Position numbers and translations under genes: made by a program
Notes under the pieces: model-generated
What the model was told of the DNA's origin: nothing
What the model saw: only the letters and a program-made list of their open reading frames with translations
Database searches by the model: none
Shown: piece after piece, positions 30,031-41,160 of the stretch
Numbering within the stretch: the stretch's first letter is position 1
How the letters are laid out: each line of letters opens with the position of its first letter
NCBI RefSeq assembly: GCF_947242115.1
Contig: NC_074719.1
Span: forward strand, 41,622,349-41,686,348
Direction of reading: 5' to 3'
Length of the DNA stretch: 64,000 bases
From: Biomphalaria glabrata
Taxonomy: Eukaryota; Mollusca; Gastropoda; Planorbidae

Positions 30031-33000
30031 CTGTGGAGATAGTCATAAAATAACTTTTGGATCCAATATTTTTTTGAATAAATTTTAAATAGGTATGCTT
30101 AAAAAATCACAACTGTCAACTAGTGATATCTTCGTTACGTCTATGTTAAATATATATATTAGATTTGGCAAATAAATTTAAGATTTATTTATTTAGTTAA
30201 TAACAGTTATTAAGCGATAGTCACATGAGAAAATATAGTAACATGAAGCTGAAATAATTTAAATGACAGATGGAATAACACAGACCCTCGATAGTTATTA
30301 TAGGTAGTATTTTGGACTTGTGAGATTATTTAGTGACAGCGACAACAGAGAATGAATACCATAATTCATCTGTTACTGAACATATTAATTTTAAATCCTG
30401 ACTTTTATTTCTTGTTGAGCTGTTGTGACGTAATTAAGCATTACAAGCCCTAAGTTAAATACAAATATAGTGAATATATAGGCATTGGTATTGTCTTCGA
30501 ATACTGAAACACAAACTAAACACAAATGGGGAAGACTGGGAATTTTTTACCAGAGGGCAGAAGTTAAATCACTTTTAAAAAAAAAAAAAAAGGCAGAAAT
30601 TTGTTAGTGTTAGTTCAATTCATGCAAATTCACAGCAACTAAACCAATTAAGATTTTCTCTTAAAATATCAAAAAGTAAAATAATATTTTAAAAAAGTTG
30701 TGATATAAAGCAACTGTAATAAAAAAAAATATTCAGATGAACAAATTCATGAACCTATTTAACAAAAAAATATTTTTTTAAAAAGCTTATATCAACTCAT
30801 TCTGTCTGTCAGTCTGTCTGGTAAAAAGTGTGCACATGTTATTTCTCCCACACCCATTATCGAATCAAGCTGAAACTTCGCAATTATTAATTGACATAGA
30901 CAAGACATGAATAAAAAAAAAAAAAAATTAGACAATAAATTACTGGTAATTCATTATTTTTTTTAATAGCAACAAGGGAAACTAATACTCCAGTATTCAC
31001 ATATATGGCTAAATTTGTCGGGTTTAGTCCACTTAAATAACTGTTAACGCTATTTCTCATTCATGCATTTTCCGATCAAGTTGATACTTTCAACACTTAT
31101 TTATAGTACCTAACAAAACATGAATTATTAAACAAAAATACTCAAATCGTCAATTATTTGTAATTAATTATTCTGTTTGGTATCAAATATAAGGGAAATA
31201 ACGTGTACATTATTGATAGATATAGTTTTAAGAACTGAGTTCTTCCCCTTTAGATAAGCTTTGTTTTTTTTTAAACAGGATTTTTTTTTTATTTTGATTG
31301 TTTATATATTTACTTTGAACTTAAAAAATAAATCTCACAGTTGAAAATATTCATTAAATTTGCAATAAACCAGAACTGCCTATACAACGGAGAGTCATAA
31401 AATCCAAAGCAAAGCATGCCTTTTTTTTTTTGTTTCTGTAAAACTTACAAGTCAAGCATAGACAATGTTTGTCTGGTTGCTCAGTTTTAACACCAACAAA
31501 GCCAGGCCTGTGATTCCACGCCCTTGGAAGGTCAGCTGGTTCATACTGACCTGCACCCGCTGAATCTCCTCACAGTCAATGAACTGGTCCAACATCTAGA
31601 CAGACCCAAAAACATATGAAAGCACAGCAAAGGCTGTGGATAGAAGCCTTTAATGCTGCAAGGTGATGTTAGCATTCAGCATGCTGTTATCACTGACTTC
31701 CATTCTATGCTGTGAGCTCAACAGTGGAATCATGCGGTGAGCCCTTCTAGTCATTTTGTGCTTTAATTCAAGTCCACGGCAAAGCTTGTGCACATAAAAA
31801 TCTAGCTCTCGTCAACATGCCACTATTTTCCTATCAGGTGAAGTGCAATCTACTTTCAGAGTGAAGCAGTGTGGGTGCTTTAAGGTTTTTTTTTAAAAAA
31901 AAAAAAACTAACTAAATAACCACCACATGCAATACATCAGTCAGTCATAATATCATATATTTAAAGTATGAAATTAAATTCATTCAGTCAAGTTATAAAT
32001 TAAAATTATTCGATGCATTTAAATTCATTATCTTTTTTTAGCAATTAATTTATTCTGTAAGGAATATAAATGTATTTATTCATTCAAATTCAATGTGTCA
32101 GTACATTAGTCAGTCACAAAATCAAGTTTGTACTATGGAATCTAAAATACAGCATAAGAGAAGCAGTCATTCTAGTTAGAAATTGAATTATAAAGACAAT
32201 GAGTAGCACTGGCCTATGAATGTGAGTTACATTTTCAAAATAATTGTCCATAACATAACTAAACAAAGCATTACATTTTTCATGTTACGAATAAAAATCT
32301 TGCACAGATCAATAAATATAATTGAGAAAAAGTTTAAAGATAATTGGAAAGTTAAATATTGGCTAAATTGATTAAATAACTGTACTTTTGTTTTTTACAT
32401 AAAATAAAATTGTTAAGAGATAAGGCACATGCTATTATTTATAAATAATCAATATGTAATATTAAATATACATCTTTAAAACATTAGAACAAAAATTTAG
32501 GAGATATGACTCAGTAATATATGATTGGTTTAAATAATTAATAGAAAGCTGAAATAGACTCAATACCGGTTTGTAAATTTTACTGTTTTCAATAGAAGTA
32601 CCCAGTACTGATATGTAGACCAGACAATCTTTATTAATCGAATTTACATTTAAAAAATAAACAATTTATATAAATAATTATTTATTCTCCATGAAATTTT
32701 TTCTACTTTTATTCTACAGCTCAACACTAGTAGTAATCACAAAATAAATTCTGTTTATTTTTTTTTTATAAAATAAAAAAAAAAATCTGACAAAGAAATT
32801 ACAATTACCTTAAAAGCTACAAAATAAAAAATCTTTCAAAGAATAACGAAGATTCAATGAAATAATGTGTAAAAGAAAAATATATGTCAATAATCAGAAC
32901 GTACGCCATAGCTTTTATCTCCCATCTCATTTCTGACATGGTGGATCAGGTGACCATTGACAAACAGCATGTCTGTGGCTAGGGTTGTATCCATCTGCAT

Positions 33001-36000
33001 CACATTGTAGGGGTAGTCAGCTACATCTTGCATTTGCTAGAGTTCAAAATATCAGAACAGAAAAGTAAATGATAAAATAGTCCAGCGATCACGTTAAAAA
33101 CAGTTTAACACTATTTGCCAGTGAACCAATCATAGGGAATGCAATTCACCTTGATTCCCAGCCTAGTACTTTATTAAAATATTGGCTTCAAAGGTTGTTG
33201 TCATGTAGCATTGGAAATTTTGGTCACACTATAACTGTTTTTGCGCAAACTGTATCTTCTTGTTCTACTTGTTAGAGGATGCTGTATTGAGGCCATAGTA
33301 CTTGATTTATTGGACCTGTCTTTTAGGCTTTGCTTTCCTCTTGCATCTTCTAGGTTAGTGTTAGGGTTTGTTTGAATAATATATGTCAGAAATAGTTTTG
33401 ACATTTGAGATTTTTATTTTTTAGATGTCAGTGCAAGTGCATGTGTTCTTTATTTTCAATAGGGGAGCTAGCTTGGGTTAGTGTTGTACTGTTGATTGCT
33501 TCAGCAATCTGATTAGTGTTGGTGGGCCAGTTTCGTGGCCAACAAGTGATTACTTGGGTGTGAGCATGTTTGCACTGTGATTGGCTTGTGAAACTGCAAG
33601 GTGCAGATTGATTAGTCTTTGTTCATATCATGAGCATCTTTTATATTTTATCAACAGCATGTGTAGTGATTACTCATATTTCCAATGTTTACAACATTGA
33701 AATTAACCATCATTTTCATCCCTTCAGTAGATTGTAAATATTTTATTTGTACCTCATTTTGGTCATTTATATATTGTTATATTTATTTATTCAATATTCA
33801 CTTGTCATATTTCTAATTATTAGAATGTCAGGGGCTCAGGCAAATGAGACAAGGTTTAAAAATCAATGACAGTTGTCAAAGCCAGGGGTCTTAATGGTGA
33901 TAAACTTCCACCATCTAAAAAACTCTCTTAAATGGTATGCATTTAAAAAAAAAAAAATCCAAGGCAAAAAAAAAAAGAGATCCCAATAATGTGCTATAAA
34001 GAAGAAACTGAGTGCATCCATTGTCTTTTGAGACAGAAAGAGTCATACTTTGTCAACTTAAAAATGTTTGGTAAATAAAAAAAAATTTACTAACCCTTAA
34101 AACTAACTGGACATCTGGACCAGGAGCTACTGCCATGACATTGCGGCCAGCCATGTTAAAAACATCTTTCAGGTGCAAAGCTTGACAGTTGGCAAAATTT
34201 ACTTTGGAAACGGCATATTCAGGAAACGCTTCTGCCACTGCCTGGGCTCCAAAATCATTAGTCCTCTTTCCAACGCCAACAAAGATTTCTTTTCCTGTTC
34301 AGTTGTTTAAAAAAATATAGTTTTTAAAAAGTGGAAATAGCTTTTACTACCAATTTACAATGATACAAATCATCCTTAGTTTTCTATTACTCTTCCACAA
34401 AACTATGAGAAATATACTTTTTCAAAAGTAGAATTAACTTTTACAGAGGTGCAAATTATCCTTAGTTTATTACTCTTGGCAAACTCATTTTTATTCCTAT
34501 ACGTAAAAGACAGACAAATACAATTACCTTCAAAATATAATTTTTTGAATTTCTGAACAGTCCAGAATGAATAGATACAAATTGGATGATAACAAATAGT
34601 AGTTGAAATATAGTAAGGGACAGCACAATGACTAGCATCTCTTTTTACTATCTACAAATGTTACCTATTCAGATGGGAACACAGAAGAGTAGGCCTATAA
34701 TGACACCAGGAAAAAACATTTATTAAATACATTCTAGCTCATTATACTTTGTCCAGTAGCAAAGTGTTCAACCACATTGCTACATTTTATCAAGAATAGT
34801 TTATTTACTGAAAATATTTGTTCATGTATTATTCCAGTTTGGGAAGTTCCTTCAGAAAAGACAGAACAGCAGGGGATGACAATGGGGGGAGGGGAGTCCA
34901 AACTTAGAACTATCATGACATAAGTCTAATGAATGTACCACTAGGCCACACAATATAGACAGAAGGTCTGTTAAACTATAAAAAAAAACAACTAAATGGA
35001 TATCTTTAAATTGTAACTATTCATCATGATGCCATTTCTCTGACCTGTAAATAGAACATCTCCACCATCTAGTGTAGCCTTTGGGTTCTGAATCTCAACA
35101 ACATTCATTTTTAGATCTCCCTTCAGAACTTTGCGTATTTCTCCTACCTGAAATAAAACAAAGTAATGGAATATAAACAAATGTAGACTATTTTGTTTAT
35201 CTCACAAAGAGTTGTCCCTACAAAAAAAAGATTTAAGAAATAATGAACTAATAAGTTAAACAGTACATTGTATTCTTAATTATATAAGGGATTACCAGTT
35301 ACACACAGGTCAGTTGTAATAAAACACTGCATTACACACACAAACTCACACCTATAAACTTATTACACAGTTATGGAAAAGCCAGGTTTCAATCATTATT
35401 TAAAGGAAAACTTGAGTGTTTTTCAAATCTGAAATTTTTTATTTAGATATTAGAAATATTTATATTTTATGAATTAACAAATTCTTCAAATCTTAGAAAA
35501 AAATGGGATTACAAGAAATTTGTTGTTTTTGGACTAAGTAACTAGAAACTTGACATAAATTTGGAGACCGTAGTGTATGTTTATTGTCCCTATAACTAGC
35601 GGAGGGCCCAAAAATAGACAAAAGGTACAAATTTAACAAAACGGGTAAACCCATTTTTACACTCTACTATCTCTAGTGAGTAGTGACTCTACTTTTGATC
35701 CGTAGCGGCGTAGTGAAATTTTTAAAAATGTGATGGGAACATTCTCCATGTTTAACAAAGATCTAAATTCAAACCAGTAAATCAGTATTACCAGAACTAA
35801 GACCTGCATGTCGCAGATCATAATTGGCTAGCCTAAAATCATAAATTTTAATTTTAAATCATAATTCATATAATCAATGATAATGATATTAGATATAAAT
35901 CTATGATTATTATTTCTAGTCTAGATCTAGAGTCCCTAGAGAGTAGAGTCTAGATACTTTCCAGATTCTAGTCTAAAGAACTTGGAATCTAGATTTAGCA

Positions 36001-36353
36001 ATCTTGATTTAGATCTAGATCTAGATCTTTATATTTATCTCTAGACTAGATCTATCTAAATTTAGGCCTACCTCTCCTTGTCTTGAAGAGTGACCAGGAC
36101 GAGCTATCAGTGCAGTGTTACCGATCACAACTGCAGTATCATCAACAAAACAGCAGTCGGGGTAGTTTTCATCTTCTACAAGCTCAATTATATTGATGTC
36201 ACAATTTTTTAGCACCTCCCTAATAGTTTCATATTCTTGCCTTGTTTTTTCTAAATCAAGTCCTTCTTGGTAATTGTCTGATCCGACACTGCGGTTTTTC
36301 AATGAGTTGGGAACGCGACAGATTATAGCAAAATTGTAGTGAAACGCTGCCAT
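29842..36353 (-). CDS. DDAH-family protein with two alternative last exons
   Basis: Homologue of N(G),N(G)-dimethylarginine dimethylaminohydrolase, a cytosolic enzyme that turns ADMA into citrulline and dimethylamine. Exons (coding): 36072..36353, 35045..35147, 34095..34294, 32905..33036, then either 31452..31595 or 29842..30030. All introns are GT-AG and phases agree (0, 1, 0, 0). Products 286 or 301 aa; human DDAH1 is 285. Conserved landmarks: NYPDCCFVDDTAVV (64-77; the family Glu reads Asp71), ARPG (84-87), LDGGDVLFTG (120-129), KRTN (138-141), catalytic-type His169 in HLKDVFNMAG, and GHLIHH (223-228). The C-terminal segment that should hold the catalytic Cys reads ITGLALLVL or TIGSLALLI, with no Cys. 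Start chosen as MAAFHYNF because it matches the family N-terminus; an in-frame Met 34 codons upstream has no similarity. Activity is therefore doubtful; a DDAH2-like non-catalytic role is possible. Confidence 0.9.
30780..31205 (-). repeat. dispersed repeat family D, two minus copies
   Basis: In DDAH intron after exon 5a. Contains CTGTCTGTCAGTCTGTCTGG TAAAAAGTGTGCACATGTTA, TTTCTCCCACACCCATTATC GAATCAAGCTGAAACTTCGC and AACAAGGGAAACTAATA, reverse of the 5.1-kb copy. A more decayed second copy follows (31040..31205). Confidence 0.65.
31449..31595 (-). other. DDAH alternative terminal exon 5a
   Basis: Acceptor gtctgtctag|ATG TTG GAC at 31595. 47 codons (MLDQFIDCEEIQRVQ, VSMNQLTFQGRGITGLALL, VLKLSNQTNIVYA), stop TGA at 31454..31452, then CTT and a consensus donor gtaagt at 31448. 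Starts in phase 0, directly compatible with the exon-4 donor (GGC|gtacgt). Aligns with the last 45 residues of DDAH (human VSMSELEKVDGLL ...). If exon 6 is also spliced on, the stop lies only 3 bases before the junction. Confidence 0.75.
35880..36060. repeat. TCTAGATC-rich palindromic cluster next to DDAH exon 1
   Basis: Repeated TCTAGATCTAGA-type palindromes (for example TCTAGTCTAGATCTAGAGTC, GATTTAGATCTAGATCTAGA TC) right after exon 1 in intron 1. A larger cluster with the same motif spans the TBRG1/MAP2K7 divergent promoter (52.6-54.4 kb). Confidence 0.6.
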
Positions 36354-36555
36354 TTTGACCAAAACTTCCGTATTCGTCTCGCTTTCAAATACCGGTGTCA
36401 ACAAATGGTGGACTGGATGTAACAGGTGATTCATCAAAAAAAAAAGGTGTGACACATCCCACTAAAGAGAAAAAGTTCCCTCCCCAAAAAACAAGATTTT
36501 TTTTACTGTTTTATTTATTTACTTATTTTGTTTTGTTTTTGGTGAACCATAATAC
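36354..36555 (-). promoter_or_regulatory. upstream region of the DDAH gene
   Basis: Sequence directly upstream of the DDAH start codon. Slightly richer in GC around 36355..36400 (CTTCCGTATTCGTCTCGC, TACCGGTG). No TATA box or clear initiator found. Confidence 0.3.
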
Positions 36556-37020
36556 CATAATTAGCACTGAGGCCAAGATCCAGTTCCTCCTCTATACAGT
36601 CATTGTCAAAAAGCCCACCTACGCTTCAAGACGTGGAAGGTTGATAAGAGACTAAACGCCGTGGCTCAACTGTGATGGCTGAACAGGATCCTAGGAATAA
36701 CATACCGAGATAATGTTAACAATAGAGAAGTTCTTTTCTACAATGGGCATTCGCCCCCTTAAGGAATTGGTGACAAAAAGTCGTATTTGAGATTCATAAG
36801 ATTCGTGGAACATTCAAAGTCCAAAGTCAGCCTTATCATGCAAGCCAAAACGATGAGAGCGAAAACAAGGCCGCCCACGTCTAACATATGGCATCGCACC
36901 ATTTTAGAAGACCTAAAATCCGTAAGCGTCAGCTGGAAAGAGGCTATGTAAGTCGCCCAAGACCTATCTCTGCGGAGAAAGCTTGCGTCCTATGCTTCTC
37001 AAACTTTTACAACCAAACTT
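36556..37020 (+). repeat. LINE reverse transcriptase C-terminal part, decayed
   Basis: Translations in shifting frames show AKIQFLLYTVIVKKPTYASR, then (36855..36990) MRAKTRPPTSNIWHRTILED LKSVSVSWKEAM and RRKLASYAS: the 'RP---W-R-ILEDLK----SW-EA' end typical of a LINE ORF. A differently decayed relative of this group is at 46465..46810. Confidence 0.65.
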
Positions 37021-37082
37021 TTTTGTTCGCCACCCAGTTGGTTAGATAAGAGGTTTGGGGGAGCAACGCAAGTTCCTCCATA

Positions 37083-37165
37083 GATGTCCGTGACGAAGCC
37101 CCGGGCGCCAAGCGTTTTTCTGCATTTCTAGGCTTCAGAAACTTATTCTCCTGGCGACGACGCAT
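37083..37165 (+). repeat. single dispersed monomer of the 97-bp satellite
   Basis: GACGAAGCCCCGGGCGCCAA GCGTTTTTCTGCATTTCTAG GCTTCAGAAACTTATTCTCC TGGCGACGACGCAT resembles the 5.8-6.9 kb monomer block by block (CGAAGCCCCGACGCCAAAAG CGTTTTCTTGCATT, GCAGAAACGCATTCTCCTGA). It is 31 kb from the array and outside any recognisable hAT end. Confidence 0.65.
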
Positions 37166-37261
37166 TTTTTTTTCTAATGAAAGAAAGATTACAAGCCAAA
37201 TAGAATGAAAGTAAGAAGTGTTTGGGCGGATTGATAATCAACTGTGAGAGACATTCGAGGC

Positions 37262-37400
37262 AGTAAGAGCATGTAAATTTGTAAAATGTTTGTAAAATGT
37301 TTTACATGTTTTGGATGGCAGCGGGCAGGGTATGAACCCAGAACCATCGAGAAGTCCGAACGAAAGTCCAGCGCGCATACCGCACTACCAAGCAGCCATC
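37262..37400 (-). repeat. tRNA-derived SINE, family C
   Basis: Minus strand: GGATGGCTGCTTGGTAGTGC GG (box A-like), GGTTCTGGGTTCATACCCTG (box B-like), then GCTGCCATCCAAAACATGTA AAACATTTTACAAAC. The ACATGTAAAACATTT block also occurs at 54690..54715, and degraded relatives are at 42600..42905 and 43836..43925. Confidence 0.65.
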
Positions 37401-37505
37401 CAATGTAATGTCAGAAAGCGCAAACGTTTCCTGAGTAAAGTACCGCCATACTGTTGACGTCATTTGCGTGAACTTAAAATGCCCGCTACAAGACGACTGG
37501 CTGAA

Positions 37506-37755
37506 TATTATTATTATAGCTTTTATATAGCGCTACTTTCATGCTTGTAGCATGCTCAGAGCGCTTTGGTCCAATCTCATTAGTGGACCAGTGGGGAGGG
37601 GGGGGGGAGGGGGTATCTAGGAGTTGGTTTTCCGTGCTGCCTTTAGGCGCTCACTAAACGCAACTCTGAACGAGTCGGGTGTCGAACCTCGAGTCCCCTT
37701 CTAGGTAGCCAAGACAAGCCAAGTTCAAGCGCACTTAGCCTCTCGACCACGGTCA
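37506..37755 (-). repeat. tRNA-derived SINE, family B, full length
   Basis: Minus strand GTGGTCGAGAGGCTAAGTGC to GCATGAAAGTAGCGCTATAT AAAAGCTATAATAATA. Includes box B GGTTCGACACCCGACTCG and a central poly-C stretch. Matches 13712..13913, which lacks the 40-bp poly-C segment. Confidence 0.85.
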
Positions 37756-38290
37756 AGGTCATTACATTGAATGGCTGCCTGGTAGGGGAGGGGGCGGCGA
37801 CTTTTTAAGGACAAAATGTCTGTTGTTTTTGCATTGCAGTTTCTCTATATATGAGTTGCCTGCTAATCAAGTAAAAACCAAATGTGAAAGAGATTCAGTT
37901 AGGTGTTGTCTCTTCATCTTTCAAAATATTTACATTTCATTTTTTTGTTTGATCGATTCAAAATGTTCATTTTGAAGAAGACATTTCAATGCATCTTTAA
38001 CAACGCAATCGTACATGGCACCCCCTTCCCATGCACCAGTTCTATCGTTTAGAAGACTAGTCGTAGGCCCTACCATCGAAATCATTTCTGAGCACCCCGC
38101 AATCATTGAGGATGTGTTCTACTGTCTCATCTTGCTAGTAGTAGAGTCGACATCTAGGATCGTGCATCTCTTGGATCTTAGCGAAGTATAGGCTCCTATC
38201 TAATTATTGTTCAGTAATATCCCTCCCCCCCCCAAAAAAAAAAAAAATTATCCAAGCACATACACTCTCCTTCGTTTATTAAGCTAGATG

Positions 38291-38464
38291 CAGGGGCGTA
38301 GCTAGGAATTTTCCATCCTTTGGGGGGGGGGGCGGGGCGCTTGACCTCTTTGAGGGCCCCTGCATTTTGCGTAATATTTAATAATTAATGTAAAAAAAAA
38401 CCACTCAAGTGAGGGGCCCGGGGGATTTTCAAATTCTCCTCCCCACAGCCTAGCTACGCCACTG
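38291..38464 (+). mobile_element. hAT MITE, 174 bp
   Basis: Ends CAGGGGCGTAGCTAGG and CCTAGCTACGCCACTG are inverted repeats (one mismatch in the first 16). Flanks GCTAGATG (38283..38290) and GCTAGTTG (38465..38472) agree at 7 of 8 bases, as expected for an aged hAT target duplication. It contains GACCTCTTTGAGGGCCCCTG CATTTTG, shared with the left end of the 12955 element, so it is an internal-deletion derivative of that family. Confidence 0.85.
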
Positions 38465-38472
38465 GCTAGTTG

Positions 38473-40235
38473 TTTATTGTCGGGCCATTGATACGAAAAA
38501 TCGTAAAATACGCCCCACAAATTTGCTCCATAAATGGTCATCCATTAGTTATTTATAACAGTCCCCAGAATCATTATCATCATGTAAAGTTTACAAATCA
38601 GAATGTATCGAAAACTGAACACATGCATCACCTGTCCTCTGCCTACACACTAATTAGCAATGAAGAGACCAAACGATCCGCATTAATGTTTACAAGAGTA
38701 GCTTTTGAGTAAATGCCATCTTTCACGTTGGCCTACTGTATTTAGAGATAATGTTCCGCATATGTACAAAATGAGTTTGAAAGTGTATATGTATTCACTC
38801 TGCAGCTGTCTCTTGAGTTTTGAGGGTCAGGTACTTTTAATAAGACTCTTTCTGTCTTAGTTTCCTCAAGTTTTAAAATATGATTTTCTTTTTGTTTGCA
38901 AAGTCCCTTTCGTTTGTGCAAAGATTAGTAGAATAGAATAGGCCTACTATTACTGTTAAATAAAGCCAAGTGAACATTTGTTGAACAATAGACTGACGAG
39001 TTGGTATATTAGATTTTTGTTAACATTTTGAAGATGGCTAACCAAACATTTTGGGGGGGATATAGCGTAGAGAATTTGTACGGGAAAATGTAACGTAGAA
39101 AATGTGTACCACAACAGAGAAATAAGCTTGCTTTGACTTAGAGGCATTTTTCTCAAAAGGTAGAAACATCTAAAAGAGAATGGCGGTTTTTTTTTTGTTT
39201 GGGGGGGGGGGCAAATGATACTTATTGGCCCACGTTTGTTTCTTACTGATGTTTTAATGTGAATACCCGCATGTCTTATGTTGTACATAGACCAACCAAT
39301 GAATTGGGCGCTTCGATGGGCCTAGAATTCCAAGAGTCTTTGACTCAAATCTGAAAACAATTACAAAGAGGGAATAGGGGATTTTTTTATTAGTTCTTCT
39401 TTGTAAGATTCAGTCCTTCTTTATGTCCTGATGTCTAGTAACCCGAGCTATTGATATTAAAGTGAAGAAAATTGTCATGTCCTGTGCTTTAAAGAAAGTG
39501 AACGCATACAGCGTCAATTTATTAAGAAGTGAACTCTTCTGCCAAAGTATTGTGCTGGAAGCATAACTTTTCAATGTGGGCTGCTAGGTCTTTCAAGTCG
39601 AACGACTATCTCATTTTGTTTTTATAGTTGTCCCTTTATAAGTATGTTACATCTACCATGATCTAGGTCACACTGCGGTTTGAAAGCCTTACGCTTATTT
39701 CAGTTTCAATACCCATAGATATAACCTATGTATTTCTAATTTACCAGGTGATACAACTCAACCGTAAGAAGAGAATACAGACAAAGTCTTGTCTTAAAAG
39801 ATTAGATAGTTGGAATCTCGTATGTCTCAGTATTTTAAAAAAATTAAATTGTAATTGTATGATTTATAAGCTTTATAAATGTTTATGTTAAAGACATTCA
39901 AGTGCCTTAATTTGGAAAAAGGCAAGAAATAGAACCGAAGCCTAAGGTTCATGGATTCCTAGGATGAAAAAAAGCTAAAAATTAATAGCACAAATGCTGA
40001 GGTTTCCAAAAAAAAAAATATATAATAATTTTAAAAGTATAAGATATTCGTGTGTTTTTTTCTTGCTTTTTTTTCTGAATGTTATTTAATTGTTTGTAAG
40101 TGCAGACCAGTGTGACACAGCGGCGATGTCATTTCTTTTTATTGTTCTATTTGTGCATGCACACTTTTTTTGTTGTTTGGAAGGGAAAAAAGTCTTTGTA
40201 TTTCCTTGATTTACTTCCCCTACCACGACCTATGT
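38473..40235. other. no gene recognised
   Basis: AT-rich sequence without recognisable repeats or conserved coding. Frames of 80 and 110 codons at 38470 and 38956 have no features. Confidence 0.5.
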
Positions 40236-40254
40236 AGTATTGTATACATTGTTC

Positions 40255-41160
40255 GATTTTCTGAAGTTCAACGTAAATACTATAAATAATGAAGATCTGC
40301 ATTATGTTCATAATTCACTGAAGTTCAACGTAAATACTATAAATAATGAAGCTCTGCATTATGTTCATAATTCACTGAAGTTCAACGTAAATACTATAAA
40401 TAATGAAGCTCTGCATTATGTTCATAATTCACTGAAGTTCAACGTAAATACTATAAATAATGAAACTCTGCATTATGTTCATAATTCACTGAAGTTCAAC
40501 GTAAATACTATAAATAATGAAACTCTGCATTATGTTCATAATTCACTGAAGTTCAACGTAAATACTATAAATAATGAAACTCTGCATTATGTTCATAATT
40601 CACTGAAGTTCAACGTAAATACTATAAATAATGAAGCTCTGCATTATGTTCATAATTCACTGAAGTTCAACGTAAATACTATAAATAATGAAGCTCTGCA
40701 TTATGTTCATAATTCACTGAAGTTCAACGTAAATACTATAAATAATGAAACTCTGCATTATGTTCATAATTCACTGAAGTTCAACGTAAATACTATAAAT
40801 AATGAAACTCTGCATTATGTTCATAATTCACTGAAGTTCAACGTAAATACTATAAATAATGAAACTGCATTATGTTCATAATTCACTGAAGTTCAACGTA
40901 AATACTATAAATAATGAAACTGCATTATGTTCATAATTCACTGAAGTTCAACGTAAATACTATAAATAATGAAACTCTGCATTATGTTCATAATTCACTG
41001 AAGTTCAACGTAAATACTATAAATAATGAAACTGCATTATGTTCATAATTCACTGAAGTTCAACGTAAATACTATAAATAATGAAACTGCATTATGTTCA
41101 TAATTCACTGAAGTTCAACGTAAATACTATAAATAATGAAACTGCATTATGTTCATAATT
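40255..41160 (+). repeat. 57-bp minisatellite, about 16 copies (later copies 55 bp)
   Basis: Unit TTCACTGAAGTTCAACGTAA ATACTATAAATAATGAAACT CTGCATTATGTTCATAA. Ten copies keep 57 bp, so a 213-codon frame (SLKFNVNTINNEALHYVHN repeats) stays open. From 40862 most copies lose CT (GAAACTGCATT) and become 55 bp, which closes the frame. A GAAGCT/GAAACT polymorphism alternates in blocks, showing segmental amplification. Confidence 0.93.

Noticed and set aside
36021-36455. DDAH start at the upstream in-frame Met (MSHLFFLMNHLL...)
   Set aside because: The extra 34 residues have no counterpart in the family; MAAFHYNF aligns with the DDAH N-terminus.
40240-40881. 213-codon repeat ORF
   Set aside because: 57-bp minisatellite; the frame ends where units become 55 bp, with no sign of selection on it.
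40255-41160. CRISPR-like regular array
   Set aside because: The repeats are directly head to tail with no unique spacers, in an animal genome.
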